This document shows, piece after piece, positions 1 through 6,101 of a DNA stretch of 6,816 nt (positions are counted from its first letter, which is position 1; the number at the start of each line of letters is the position of its first letter). A program made the position numbers and the translations under genes. This DNA is from an uncultured Bacilli bacterium (GTDB taxonomy: Bacteria; Bacillota_I; Bacilli_A; RF39; UBA660), in contig CALVKK010000059.1 of the NCBI GenBank assembly GCA_944332645.1, positions 1 through 6,816 of the forward strand. Reading direction: 5' to 3'. The notes under the pieces were generated by a model, which saw nothing but the letters and a program-made list of their open reading frames with translations, ran no database searches and was not told the DNA's origin.

Positions 1-366
1 CTTAGCTATATCTAAATATTTTTTTAACTGACTAGATTTGTTGAAACTATGGTCAACTCTACTTCTTTCCATTAATTCGATATCAGCACCAGCCAGATTG
101 ATAGAAGCTGGTATTATATATAAATTTTTAAAATGTGTTTTAACAATTACCTCATCCAATGTTGCGCGGTCGACGATGAGATCATATATTGTTTTTTCAT
201 GGGAACTTTTACTGACACCAACACCAGTAGTACTGTTTCCTTGGCTATCCAAATCGACCAAAAGTACTTTTTTTCCCAACACTCCCAAAGAAGCAGACAA
301 ATTAATACTAGTAGTAGTTTTACCAACACCACCCTTTTGGTTAACCAACGCAATAATTTTTCCCAT
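1..366 (-). CDS. soj: Soj/ParA chromosome-partitioning ATPase, N-terminal part (runs off left edge)
   Basis: Open frame of 122 codons from ATG at 366 to the window edge with no stop, so the C-terminal half is missing. The protein begins MGKIIALVNQKGGVGKTTTS, which carries the deviant Walker A motif of ParA/MinD ATPases (KGGVGKT, residues 11-17, signature K11 and catalytic K16). VLLVDLDSQGN follows at 34-44 with D38 and D40, then NLYIIPASINLAGADIEL at about 81-98. These match Bacillus Soj closely in order and spacing. Soj binds DNA nonspecifically as an ATP dimer, works with ParB/Spo0J at parS sites, and modulates DnaA and sporulation; this is family knowledge. The start is supported by GGTGAT at 370-375, in the right register to the 16S tail. 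One oddity is DSQGN where most family members have DPQGN. The gene lies 102 bases after the GH3 gene. parB would be expected further left, outside the window. A plasmid ParA is possible but less likely given the core neighbours. Confidence 0.93.
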   Translation of the reverse strand, partial: MGKIIALVNQKGGVGKTTTSINLSASLGVLGKKVLLVDLDSQGNSTTGVGVSKSSHEKTIYDLIVDRATLDEVIVKTHFKNLYIIPASINLAGADIELMERSRVDHSFNKSSQLKKYLDIAK

Positions 367-392
367 AACATCACCATTTTTCTACAAATACT

Positions 393-401
393 ATTTTATC
401 A
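393..401 (-). promoter_or_regulatory. Putative extended -10 promoter of the soj/parA gene
   Basis: On the minus strand the gap contains TGATAAAAT, an extended -10 (TGn plus TAAAAT, the hexamer at 393-398). It would start RNA near 386 and leave a leader of about 20 bases carrying the GGTGAT ribosome binding site. No convincing -35 lies 16-18 bases upstream, and the gap is so AT-rich that chance boxes are common. The rest of the gap (402-468) shows no clear terminator for the preceding gene, only T-rich runs and an AT-only imperfect palindrome. Confidence 0.38.
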
Positions 402-468
402 CATTTTAAAATAATTAGATAGTAATTAACATTAAAAAGATAAAAATTCCTCGTTTAAATATTAAAAT

Positions 469-1665
469 TTAATTGGAAACAATGATTTTGTCAAAAATTT
501 CTTTATTTGCTTCATGGTCTACTTGGCGATAATCTTTTTCCTCAAATAATTGATATTTATACTTTAATTTCAATACTCTTTTAACTGCGTTATCGATCGT
601 TTCTTCTTCGATTTTACCTGTTTCAACACCTGTTTTTATTGCATTAAATAATTCTAGGCCTTTATTTTGAGCAATAAAAACATCAATTCCTGCATTAACA
701 CCTAAAACAGCAATTTCAGACATTGTATAATTTGTCGATAATGCTTTCATTATAATTGAATCTGTAAAAATGACACCATCGAATTGCATATCTTCTCTTA
801 AAATATCAGTTATGATTAAACTAGATAAAGTTGCAGGTACCATTGATCCTGTGATTTCAGGATAAGCAATATGGGCCACCATAATAGCATCATCCACACC
901 ACTATTTATTGCAGCTTGAAATGGTTGTAATTCCAATTCTTTTAATTCATTTAAGTTCTTCCTAACGACAGGCAACTCAACATGACTATCCTCACTTGTA
1001 TCACCATGACCAGGAAAATGTTTAATAACAGGAATTATATTATTACTCTTTAAACCTCTGGCTAAAGGAAGGGCCATTTTAATCACCTGTGAGCTAGTTG
1101 TTCCAAAAGCACGATTTCCAATAACCGTATTATTAGAATTAGAATAGATATCTAAAACTGGCGCAAAGTTAAGATTTACCCCATAATAAGAAAGTTCAGA
1201 GGCGATAGCTTGGCCTACTTGATAAGATAACTGTGAATCTAAAGTATTACCTAAATCTAGCATACTAGGTAGTTGCGAAAGTGGTGATTCAGCTATCGAG
1301 TTAAATCTTTCAACTCGTCCCCCTTCTTCATCAACGCCGATAAAAAGAGGAATTGTTACATTATCTTGTAGATCAGCGATAAATTTTATTAATTGTTCTT
1401 CACTTTTAATATTTTGACTAAATAAAATTACACCACCAGGTTTTATATCATCTAATTGATCATCTATATTTTGATTAAAAGAAGTATAATTGGTCGATAT
1501 CATAATCATTTGACCGATTTTTTCATCGATCGTCATGTTTTCAACGATGAAATTTATTCTGTTATCTAGTATATTATCAGTAAAATCAGAAATAAAACTA
1601 CCAGAAAAAACTTGTGAAATTACTATTGTAAAAAATAAAACATAACCAAAAATTATTCGTCTCAT
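469..1665 (-). CDS. nagZ: Secreted or membrane-anchored GH3 beta-N-acetylglucosaminidase (NagZ-like)
   Basis: A 398-residue glycoside hydrolase family 3 protein. Residues about 4-21 form a hydrophobic N-terminal segment after MRR, acting as a Sec signal or an uncleaved anchor. No lipobox Cys is present, unlike Bacillus NagZ. The TIM-barrel landmarks are GVDEEGGRVER at 110-120, KHFPGHGDTSEDSH at 215-228 and VIFTDSIIMKAL at 298-309. In the NagZ subfamily the Asp-Ser-His loop (D226, H228) supplies the unusual acid/base dyad, and the Asp of TDS (D302) is the nucleophile. KHFPGHG binds the N-acetyl sugar. The likely role is removal of GlcNAc from muropeptides or cell-wall fragments outside the membrane, during peptidoglycan turnover. 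The protein ends soon after the barrel, so it lacks the C-terminal domain of Bacillus NagZ. The ATG at 1665 has AGAGAGGA 7 bases upstream. A strong terminator separates it from ftsH. Subfamily assignment is firm; the natural substrate is inferred. Confidence 0.92.
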   Translation of the reverse strand: MRRIIFGYVLFFTIVISQVFSGSFISDFTDNILDNRINFIVENMTIDEKIGQMIMISTNYTSFNQNIDDQLDDIKPGGVILFSQNIKSEEQLIKFIADLQDNVTIPLFIGVDEEGGRVERFNSIAESPLSQLPSMLDLGNTLDSQLSYQVGQAIASELSYYGVNLNFAPVLDIYSNSNNTVIGNRAFGTTSSQVIKMALPLARGLKSNNIIPVIKHFPGHGDTSEDSHVELPVVRKNLNELKELELQPFQAAINSGVDDAIMVAHIAYPEITGSMVPATLSSLIITDILREDMQFDGVIFTDSIIMKALSTNYTMSEIAVLGVNAGIDVFIAQNKGLELFNAIKTGVETGKIEEETIDNAVKRVLKLKYKYQLFEEKDYRQVDHEANKEIFDKIIVSN

Positions 1666-1688
1666 TATATGTTCCTCTCTATCAATTT

Positions 1689-1719
1689 AAGAAAAGACAA
1701 CCAACAAAAGTTGATTGTC
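1689..1719 (-). terminator. Intrinsic terminator after ftsH
   Basis: Minus-strand RNA forms a 10-bp stem with one G-U pair (GACAATCAAC with GTTGGTTGTC, arms 1710-1719 and 1696-1705). The loop is UUUU (1706-1709) and the stem is followed by UUUUCUU (1689-1695). It sits 11 bases after the ftsH stop. There is no T-run on the plus-strand side, so it acts in the minus direction only. Only 23 bases separate its U-tract from the next start codon. Confidence 0.85.
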
Positions 1720-1730
1720 AAAAAATTAGA

Positions 1731-3686
1731 TTAATCTTCAGTTGAATCAATTACTTTTTGTAGTTCTTCCTTTGTCATTTTAGTATAACCTTTTATTTTC
1801 TTTTCTTTAGCTATATTTTTCAACTCTTCCAAAGTTAATTCTTTCTCTTCATCTGGTAGGCATTTATGTTCTACCAAATAATCGATTTCTTCTTTGGTCA
1901 AAGTTTCTTTTGTAATCAAAGTATCAGCAATTAAATCCAACAAATCTCTATTTTCTTTAATTATTTTTTGAGCTTTTTTATAACACTCATCGATTATCTT
2001 ACGCATTTCTTGATCGATTTCATAAGCAACCTGACTGGAAAAATTACGTGATTTATTGTAATCTCTACCTAAGAAGACACTACCTTCATTTTGCTCTAAT
2101 TGAAGTGGTCCTAAACTACTCATACCATATTCGGTAACCATGGCTCTAACAATTTTAGTAGCTTGTTCAAAGTCGTTATGGGCACCTGTTGTTATTTCAT
2201 TAAATACTAATTCTTCAGCGACACGACCACCTAGTAAACCAGTAATGCGTTCTAATAATTCCTGTTTAGTTGCAGTAAATCTTTCCTCTTTTGGTAGCAT
2301 CATCGTATAACCACCAGCATAACCACGAGGAATAATAGTTATTTTTTGAACGTCATTAGCGCCATCTAATTTAATACCTAAAACAGCATGCCCTGCTTCA
2401 TGATAGGCAACTAATTTTTTATCGTGATCAGTATATTTTTTAGACTTTTTAGCTGGTCCCATCAATACACGATCATGAGCCTCATCGATTTCTGCCATCG
2501 TGATGCTTTCCTTATTTCTTCTAACGGCAAGTAAAGCAGCTTCATTGAGTAAGTTTTCCAAATCAGCTCCACTAAAACCAACAGTTCGCGATGAAATGTT
2601 TTTAAGTGATACTCCTTTGGCAAAGATTTTGCCACGAGCATGAACTTTTAAAATTTCCTCTCGTCCTTTTGCATCTGGTAAATTAACTTGAACTTGACGG
2701 TCAAATCTACCAGGTCTAAGTAATGCCGGATCCAATACATCTGGTCGGTTAGTAGCGGCAATAATAATGATTCCTTCGTTAGCACCAAAACCATCCATTT
2801 CAGTTAATAACTGATTTAATGTTTGTTCTCTTTCATCGTGGCCACCGCCAAGTCCTGCTCCTCTTTGACGACCAACCGCATCGATTTCGTCGATAAAAAT
2901 CAAACAAGGGGCATTGTGTTTCGCTTGTTTAAACATATCTCTAACACGCGAAGCTCCAACTCCGACAAATAGTTCAACAAACTCTGAACCACTTATATAG
3001 TAAAATGGAACATTAGCCTCACCAGCTACAGCACGTGCTAATAAAGTTTTACCAGTTCCAGGTGGACCGACAAGTAAAACTCCCTTAGGAATTCTTGCTC
3101 CTAATTTTTGGAAACGTGTTGGACTTTTTAAGAAATCGATTAACTCAGCAACTTCTTCTTTTTCTTCATCTAAACCAGCAACATCTTTAAATGTTACTTT
3201 ATTATTTTGTTCATTCAAACGAGCACGACTGCGACCAAAATCCATCGATTTATTAGCAGAACCCATCTGTTTAGTAACAAAGTAAAAACCTGCTCCTAGT
3301 AATAATAATATCGGTAAAACATTTAAAACGAATAACCAAAACGTACTAGAATCCGGATCAGAATTAGTCGTTATAGCAAAATCATAGTTTTCTTCACCTT
3401 GTAATATTTTGGCGATTATTTCATTTGATAAAGGTACTTTTAGATAAAAGGTTTCATTCTCACCATAACCTTCTAATTTCCCTTCTATTTCGTAAATACC
3501 TGCATTATTTCTAGGAACAATTATAATTTCCTTAATTTCATCATTATTCATGTGTTCGATAAATTGATCATAAGTAAATTGATTTACTTTACGATTAGAA
3601 ACAGAAAAAAAATAAAATATTCCGATCATTACGATAAACAACAATAAATAAGGTATTAAACTCTTTCTTACTTCTTTTTTATTCAT
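1731..3686 (-). CDS. ftsH: ATP-dependent membrane zinc metalloprotease FtsH with an extra Rho_N-like tail
   Basis: A 651-residue AAA+ protease that extracts and degrades membrane and unstable cytoplasmic proteins as a hexamer. There are two transmembrane helices (about 11-29 and 116-137) flanking an extracytoplasmic FtsH_ext domain. The AAA domain spans about 165-395, with Walker A GPPGTGKT 207-214, pore motif FVG 240-242, Walker B IFIDEIDA 263-270, and the second region of homology ending RPGRFDR with Arg fingers R327 and R330. The M41 peptidase domain has zinc motif HEAGH 429-433 (catalytic E430) and third ligand D505 in HNDFEQAT. All key residues are intact. After the peptidase helices a short acidic linker (about 612-618) leads to an extra helical motif at about 619-648, ELKNIAKEKKIKGYTK followed by MTKEELQKVI, resembling the Rho N-terminal/SAP-like fold. 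Most FtsH proteins instead end in a variable disordered tail. The ATG at 3686 has AGAGGAGG 5 bases upstream and is 14 bases after tilS. An own promoter is likely, and an intrinsic terminator follows. Confidence 0.98.
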   Translation of the reverse strand: MNKKEVRKSLIPYLLLFIVMIGIFYFFSVSNRKVNQFTYDQFIEHMNNDEIKEIIIVPRNNAGIYEIEGKLEGYGENETFYLKVPLSNEIIAKILQGEENYDFAITTNSDPDSSTFWLFVLNVLPILLLLGAGFYFVTKQMGSANKSMDFGRSRARLNEQNNKVTFKDVAGLDEEKEEVAELIDFLKSPTRFQKLGARIPKGVLLVGPPGTGKTLLARAVAGEANVPFYYISGSEFVELFVGVGASRVRDMFKQAKHNAPCLIFIDEIDAVGRQRGAGLGGGHDEREQTLNQLLTEMDGFGANEGIIIIAATNRPDVLDPALLRPGRFDRQVQVNLPDAKGREEILKVHARGKIFAKGVSLKNISSRTVGFSGADLENLLNEAALLAVRRNKESITMAEIDEAHDRVLMGPAKKSKKYTDHDKKLVAYHEAGHAVLGIKLDGANDVQKITIIPRGYAGGYTMMLPKEERFTATKQELLERITGLLGGRVAEELVFNEITTGAHNDFEQATKIVRAMVTEYGMSSLGPLQLEQNEGSVFLGRDYNKSRNFSSQVAYEIDQEMRKIIDECYKKAQKIIKENRDLLDLIADTLITKETLTKEEIDYLVEHKCLPDEEKELTLEELKNIAKEKKIKGYTKMTKEELQKVIDSTED

Positions 3687-3700
3687 AAAAACCTCCTCTT

Positions 3701-5029
3701 TTAGTAGTACTTAAGTATTATATCATACTTTTCTGTTTTTTCTTTACAAAATTTTGATTTTTTTAATCCTGGTATCCAAACTATATTATCATCAGCATCA
3801 CATACAATCGGCCATAAGTCCCGTTCATGACTAGGAACTTTACACTCGATAAATATATCAGATATTTTTTTTCGACCTAACATTCCTTTAACCGTCATTT
3901 TGTCACCATCATGTCTATTTCTAACATATAATGGTTGTTTAACACTAGCAAAATCTAATCGACAGATATTATTGTCATCTAACTTACTAGTTTTAATTAT
4001 CTCGATGTTTTTACCGTTTGGTAAGTTTAAATATTCAGCAATTTGAATTTCGTAGATGTTATCTTTAAAGTTCATTTTAGATAGCTCTAAAGTATTATAT
4101 GACTTGATCGCTTGAATATTATTAGGTAAATGCAAAGTAGCATTAGCTTTTTTTGACAATATGAGATTATGGATAATTTCACAATGTTTGTCAGTTAATA
4201 ACATTAAATCATCTTGGTAGATTTTTTCTAACATTAGGTAGATGATTTTTGTTTGAATTAAAGGCTCTTGCTTTAAAAATTCGGTAATGTTTAAAATATT
4301 GTCAGGACACACTTTATTATAAATCTTGTTCACCTGTTTATCGATATAATTATTGTATTCTAATAGTGTTTTACTAAATTTATAAAACTTCTCATGAACC
4401 ATAGGATCTTCTTTTTTAAAAGCAGGAACAATATACTTTCTAAATCTATTTCTAGTATAAACATCTTTAGTATTCGATTGATCGATCATATATTTGATAT
4501 TATTACGTTCTAGATAATGATAGATTTCGTCTTTTGTGACATGAATTAAAGGCCTAACAATATAGTAGCCATTCATTTTAACAATTTCTGAAAAACCACT
4601 ATATCCTCTTAATGTCGAGCCGCGAACTATTCTCATTAAAATAGTTTCGATTAAATCATCAGCATGGTGAGCAGTAAAAATGTATTTAGCATCATATTTT
4701 TGAGCTAATTTAGAAAAATAATTGTAGCGAATACTTCTTGCTTCATTATGGAAGTTATCATCACCGTATTCGGTAATTATCATTGTTTCAAAGACAAATC
4801 CATTCTTTTTACAATAATCAGCAACAAACTTCTGTTCTGAAGTTTGACCAACTCGACCAGTATTATGATTAACATGAGCTACTATTAATTGAAGATCTAA
4901 AGCTTTTTTTAATCTTGATAATATATGTAGTAAGGCCATCGAATCAGGTCCTCCTGACACCCCTACAACAATAGCATCACCATATTTAATTTTAAGTTTA
5001 TTTAATAGGTCATCATATACCTTATCCAT
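3701..5029 (-). CDS. tilS: tRNA(Ile)-lysidine synthase TilS
   Basis: An ATP-dependent ligase that attaches lysine to C34 of the CAU-anticodon tRNA-Ile so that it reads AUA; it is normally essential. The 442-residue protein has the PP-loop VGVSGGPDS (22-30), HHADDLIET at 121-129, and DQSN with YTRNRFR at 183-197, which form the N-type ATP-pyrophosphatase core. It has the full C-terminal TilS domain (about 368-428, with RNRHDGDKM, LGRKKISDIFI and PGLKKSKFC). This is the long Bacillus-type form. I chose ATG at 5029 because GGTGAT lies just upstream (5034-5039). The frame also opens earlier at TTG 5047 and ATG 5041, but these lack a ribosome binding site, and the TTG overlaps a TATAAT box. tilS next to ftsH is the usual Firmicute arrangement, although hpt normally lies between them. 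Confidence 0.97.
   Translation of the reverse strand: MDKVYDDLLNKLKIKYGDAIVVGVSGGPDSMALLHILSRLKKALDLQLIVAHVNHNTGRVGQTSEQKFVADYCKKNGFVFETMIITEYGDDNFHNEARSIRYNYFSKLAQKYDAKYIFTAHHADDLIETILMRIVRGSTLRGYSGFSEIVKMNGYYIVRPLIHVTKDEIYHYLERNNIKYMIDQSNTKDVYTRNRFRKYIVPAFKKEDPMVHEKFYKFSKTLLEYNNYIDKQVNKIYNKVCPDNILNITEFLKQEPLIQTKIIYLMLEKIYQDDLMLLTDKHCEIIHNLILSKKANATLHLPNNIQAIKSYNTLELSKMNFKDNIYEIQIAEYLNLPNGKNIEIIKTSKLDDNNICRLDFASVKQPLYVRNRHDGDKMTVKGMLGRKKISDIFIECKVPSHERDLWPIVCDADDNIVWIPGLKKSKFCKEKTEKYDIILKYY
3717..3725 (-). promoter_or_regulatory. Putative extended -10 promoter of ftsH inside the tilS 3' end
   Basis: On the minus strand the last tilS codons contain TGATATAAT, a perfect TGn-TATAAT extended -10 (hexamer 3717-3722). 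The start would fall near 3710, giving a leader of about 24 bases that holds the AGAGGAGG ribosome binding site (about 3692-3699). No good -35 sits at 17 bases; a TTGTAA at 3744-3749 is too far away (21-base spacer). It is compatible with ftsH having its own sigma-A promoter in addition to read-through from tilS. Confidence 0.42.
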
Positions 5030-5033
5030 ATAT

Positions 5034-5039
5034 ATCACC
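5034..5039 (-). promoter_or_regulatory. Ribosome binding site that fixes the tilS start
   Basis: GGTGAT, complementary to the 16S 3' tail in the GGAGGTGAT register, lies 4 bases before ATG 5029. It selects this start over the upstream in-frame TTG (5047) and ATG (5041). Confidence 0.7.
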
Positions 5040-5046
5040 ATTATCA

Positions 5047-5052
5047 ATTATA
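5047..5052 (-). promoter_or_regulatory. Putative -10 box of tilS
   Basis: A perfect TATAAT on the minus strand lies between spoIIR and tilS, just downstream of a terminator-like hairpin. RNA would start near 5040, leaving a very short leader (about 11 bases) with the GGTGAT site almost at its 5' end. No TTGACA-like -35 lies at the right distance (TTTTAT at 5070-5075 at best), and the region is highly AT-rich, so this is tentative. Confidence 0.35.
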
Positions 5053-5056
5053 TACT

Positions 5057-5105
5057 AAAATAATTTAAAATAAAAGAGTTATAGATACTTTTCTAATAAC
5101 TCTTT
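5057..5105 (-). terminator. Terminator-like hairpin containing the spoIIR stop codon
   Basis: Minus-strand arms AAAGAGTTAT (5096-5105) and ATAACTCTTT (5073-5082) are perfectly complementary. AGA/TCT can extend the pairing inward past a one-base bulge. The TAA stop of spoIIR (5081-5079) lies inside the downstream arm. A T-rich but interrupted tract (5057-5072) follows. The stem has few G-C pairs, so it may be weak or leaky. It probably reduces read-through into tilS. Confidence 0.5.
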
Positions 5106-5597
5106 AACAAAAGAGGTATACTCTACTTCATCATTTTCGTTAGCCTCGATTAAACATAATGGTGGAAATAAGACACACCACCAATTCTCACCTTTTCCTT
5201 CTCCTAAAGTTATTACTAAAGATTCATAATATCCCTCTTCATAAGTAATTCCTTTATATTCTTTACTCGGAAAGTAATTTAATCCAAAATTAATGTCATA
5301 ACCTAGTTCATAGTTTAACTTCATTAAAGTTAAACGCACTTCTTCATCAATATAGGTAAGATTATTGTTGATGATTCTTCTTGCCTCTTCAACACCTTTA
5401 GTATTTTTTAGCAGTTCATACATTTTATATTGAATATTATCTTTAACTATCTCCTTTACTTGCTGATCATAATCATCATTGCTATTGGCAATAACTCTAA
5501 TTCTTAAAGCATCAGGCGGAATGACTAAACTGCTAACATGGCCGATTGTAAAATATATTCCTAATACCAACAAAATAACCAATATCAATTTTTTCAT
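5079..5597 (-). CDS. spoIIR: Stage II sporulation protein R (SpoIIR)
   Basis: In endospore formers SpoIIR is made in the forespore, secreted across the septum, and triggers the membrane protease SpoIIGA to cut pro-sigma-E in the mother cell. The 172-residue product has a hydrophobic N-terminal signal or anchor (about 3-25). The family core follows: IPPDALRIRVIANSN (26-40), DQQVKEIVKD, FPSKEYKGITYEEGYYES (109-126), and the diagnostic GEGKGENWWCVLFPPLC (132-148). It is shorter than the Bacillus protein, whose C-terminus extends further. The start is ATG 5597, because AGGTGA (5603-5608) lies upstream at good spacing. An in-frame GTG at 5606 is part of that ribosome binding site and is an unlikely start. 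The gene follows pncC by 39 bases, which show no convincing sigma-F promoter. A hairpin overlaps its stop. Confidence 0.95.
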   Translation of the reverse strand: MKKLILVILLVLGIYFTIGHVSSLVIPPDALRIRVIANSNDDYDQQVKEIVKDNIQYKMYELLKNTKGVEEARRIINNNLTYIDEEVRLTLMKLNYELGYDINFGLNYFPSKEYKGITYEEGYYESLVITLGEGKGENWWCVLFPPLCLIEANENDEVEYTSFVKELLEKYL

Positions 5598-5602
5598 TTT
5601 GT

Positions 5603-5608
5603 TCACCT
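5603..5608 (-). promoter_or_regulatory. Ribosome binding site that fixes the spoIIR start
   Basis: AGGTGA sits 5 bases before ATG 5597 and contains the alternative in-frame GTG (5606-5604). The ATG is therefore the real start and the longer reading is not. Confidence 0.7.
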
Positions 5609-5636
5609 ATTAAATATTGGTTATAAGAAATTACTT

Positions 5637-6101
5637 TTATACAACTTTTTTTAAAAAGTCGCATATTTTACTAACAACTAATTGTTTGTTTTCTTTTCGA
5701 GGTTGACTTAAAACTTCAACCGTTAAGGTATAATAAATATCTTTGTTTCTATCGTAGATACTAACATAAACTAAATTGTCAGATCCCCACATATTATTTT
5801 CATCTGGCTTGTTCATTTTTCCGGTTATACCAACACCATAATCTGCATTAGCATAATCAGATATTACCTTGCTCATTTCCTTAGCTGTTTGAATACTATA
5901 AACCGTATACTTATCAATTATTGAAGGATCAACACCCATTTTTATTTTAAATTCATTAGAATAAGTAACGGCACTAAATTTAATTACTTTACTAGCATCA
6001 GAAACGTTAGTTATTTCGTTTGCTAACGCACCACCTGTACAAGATTCCATCGTAGCAATAGTTTTATTTTTATCTATTAACATATTAACTAATTGCTGCA
6101 T
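5637..6101 (-). CDS. CinA C-terminal domain family protein, probable NMN amidohydrolase (PncC-like), divergent
   Basis: A 154-residue stand-alone CinA-C domain. In characterised PncC proteins this fold deamidates nicotinamide mononucleotide to nicotinate mononucleotide, recycling NMN to NAD. Visible features are ATMESCTGG at 16-24 with the catalytic Ser (S20), ITNVSDASKVIKFSAVTYSN at 30-49, and nearby Y47 and K52 that fit the Tyr/Lys of the active site. The usual TGIAGP-GG segment is replaced by TGKMNKPDENN (93-103), and the GAVS segment before it reads TVYS. The rest is collinear and not degraded, so this looks like a divergent clade and not a pseudogene. NMN hydrolysis is therefore inferred, not certain. 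The start ATG 6101 has GGAGG 7 bases upstream and lies inside the 3' end of the pyrimidine-nucleoside phosphorylase gene, which points to co-transcription. Confidence 0.87.
   Translation of the reverse strand: MQQLVNMLIDKNKTIATMESCTGGALANEITNVSDASKVIKFSAVTYSNEFKIKMGVDPSIIDKYTVYSIQTAKEMSKVISDYANADYGVGITGKMNKPDENNMWGSDNLVYVSIYDRNKDIYYTLTVEVLSQPRKENKQLVVSKICDFLKKVV

Noticed and set aside
147..377. Minus-strand frame starting at 377
   Set aside because: It is a +1/-1 shadow of soj; its start codon lies upstream of and out of frame with the well-supported ATG at 366.
38..414. Two plus-strand open frames (38-409 and 133-414) opposite the soj gene
   Set aside because: They are antisense shadows of the soj frame, have no ribosome binding site or family resemblance, and the minus strand encodes a clear ParA.
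461..473. AT-only near-palindrome after nagZ
   Set aside because: It has no G-C pairs, no useful loop and no U-tract directly after it, so it is not credible as a terminator or operator.
1663..1670. TATAAT overlapping the nagZ start codon
   Set aside because: A transcript from it would begin inside the gene without the good ribosome binding site; chance match in an AT-rich spacer.
3030..3039. Palindrome AGCACGTGCT, with the CACGTG core of parS
   Set aside because: The flanks do not match the parS consensus and it is explained by the codons for Ala-Arg-Ala in the conserved AAA domain of FtsH.
1731..3686. Idea that the AAA+ and ParA ATPases form a defence or mobile module
   Set aside because: Both are canonical housekeeping proteins with intact family motifs and conserved chromosomal neighbours; no effector, integrase or repeat is present.
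5598..5642. Possible sigma-F promoter before spoIIR (GTATA at 5638-5642)
   Set aside because: No -10 resembling the sigma-F consensus occurs 15-16 bases downstream.
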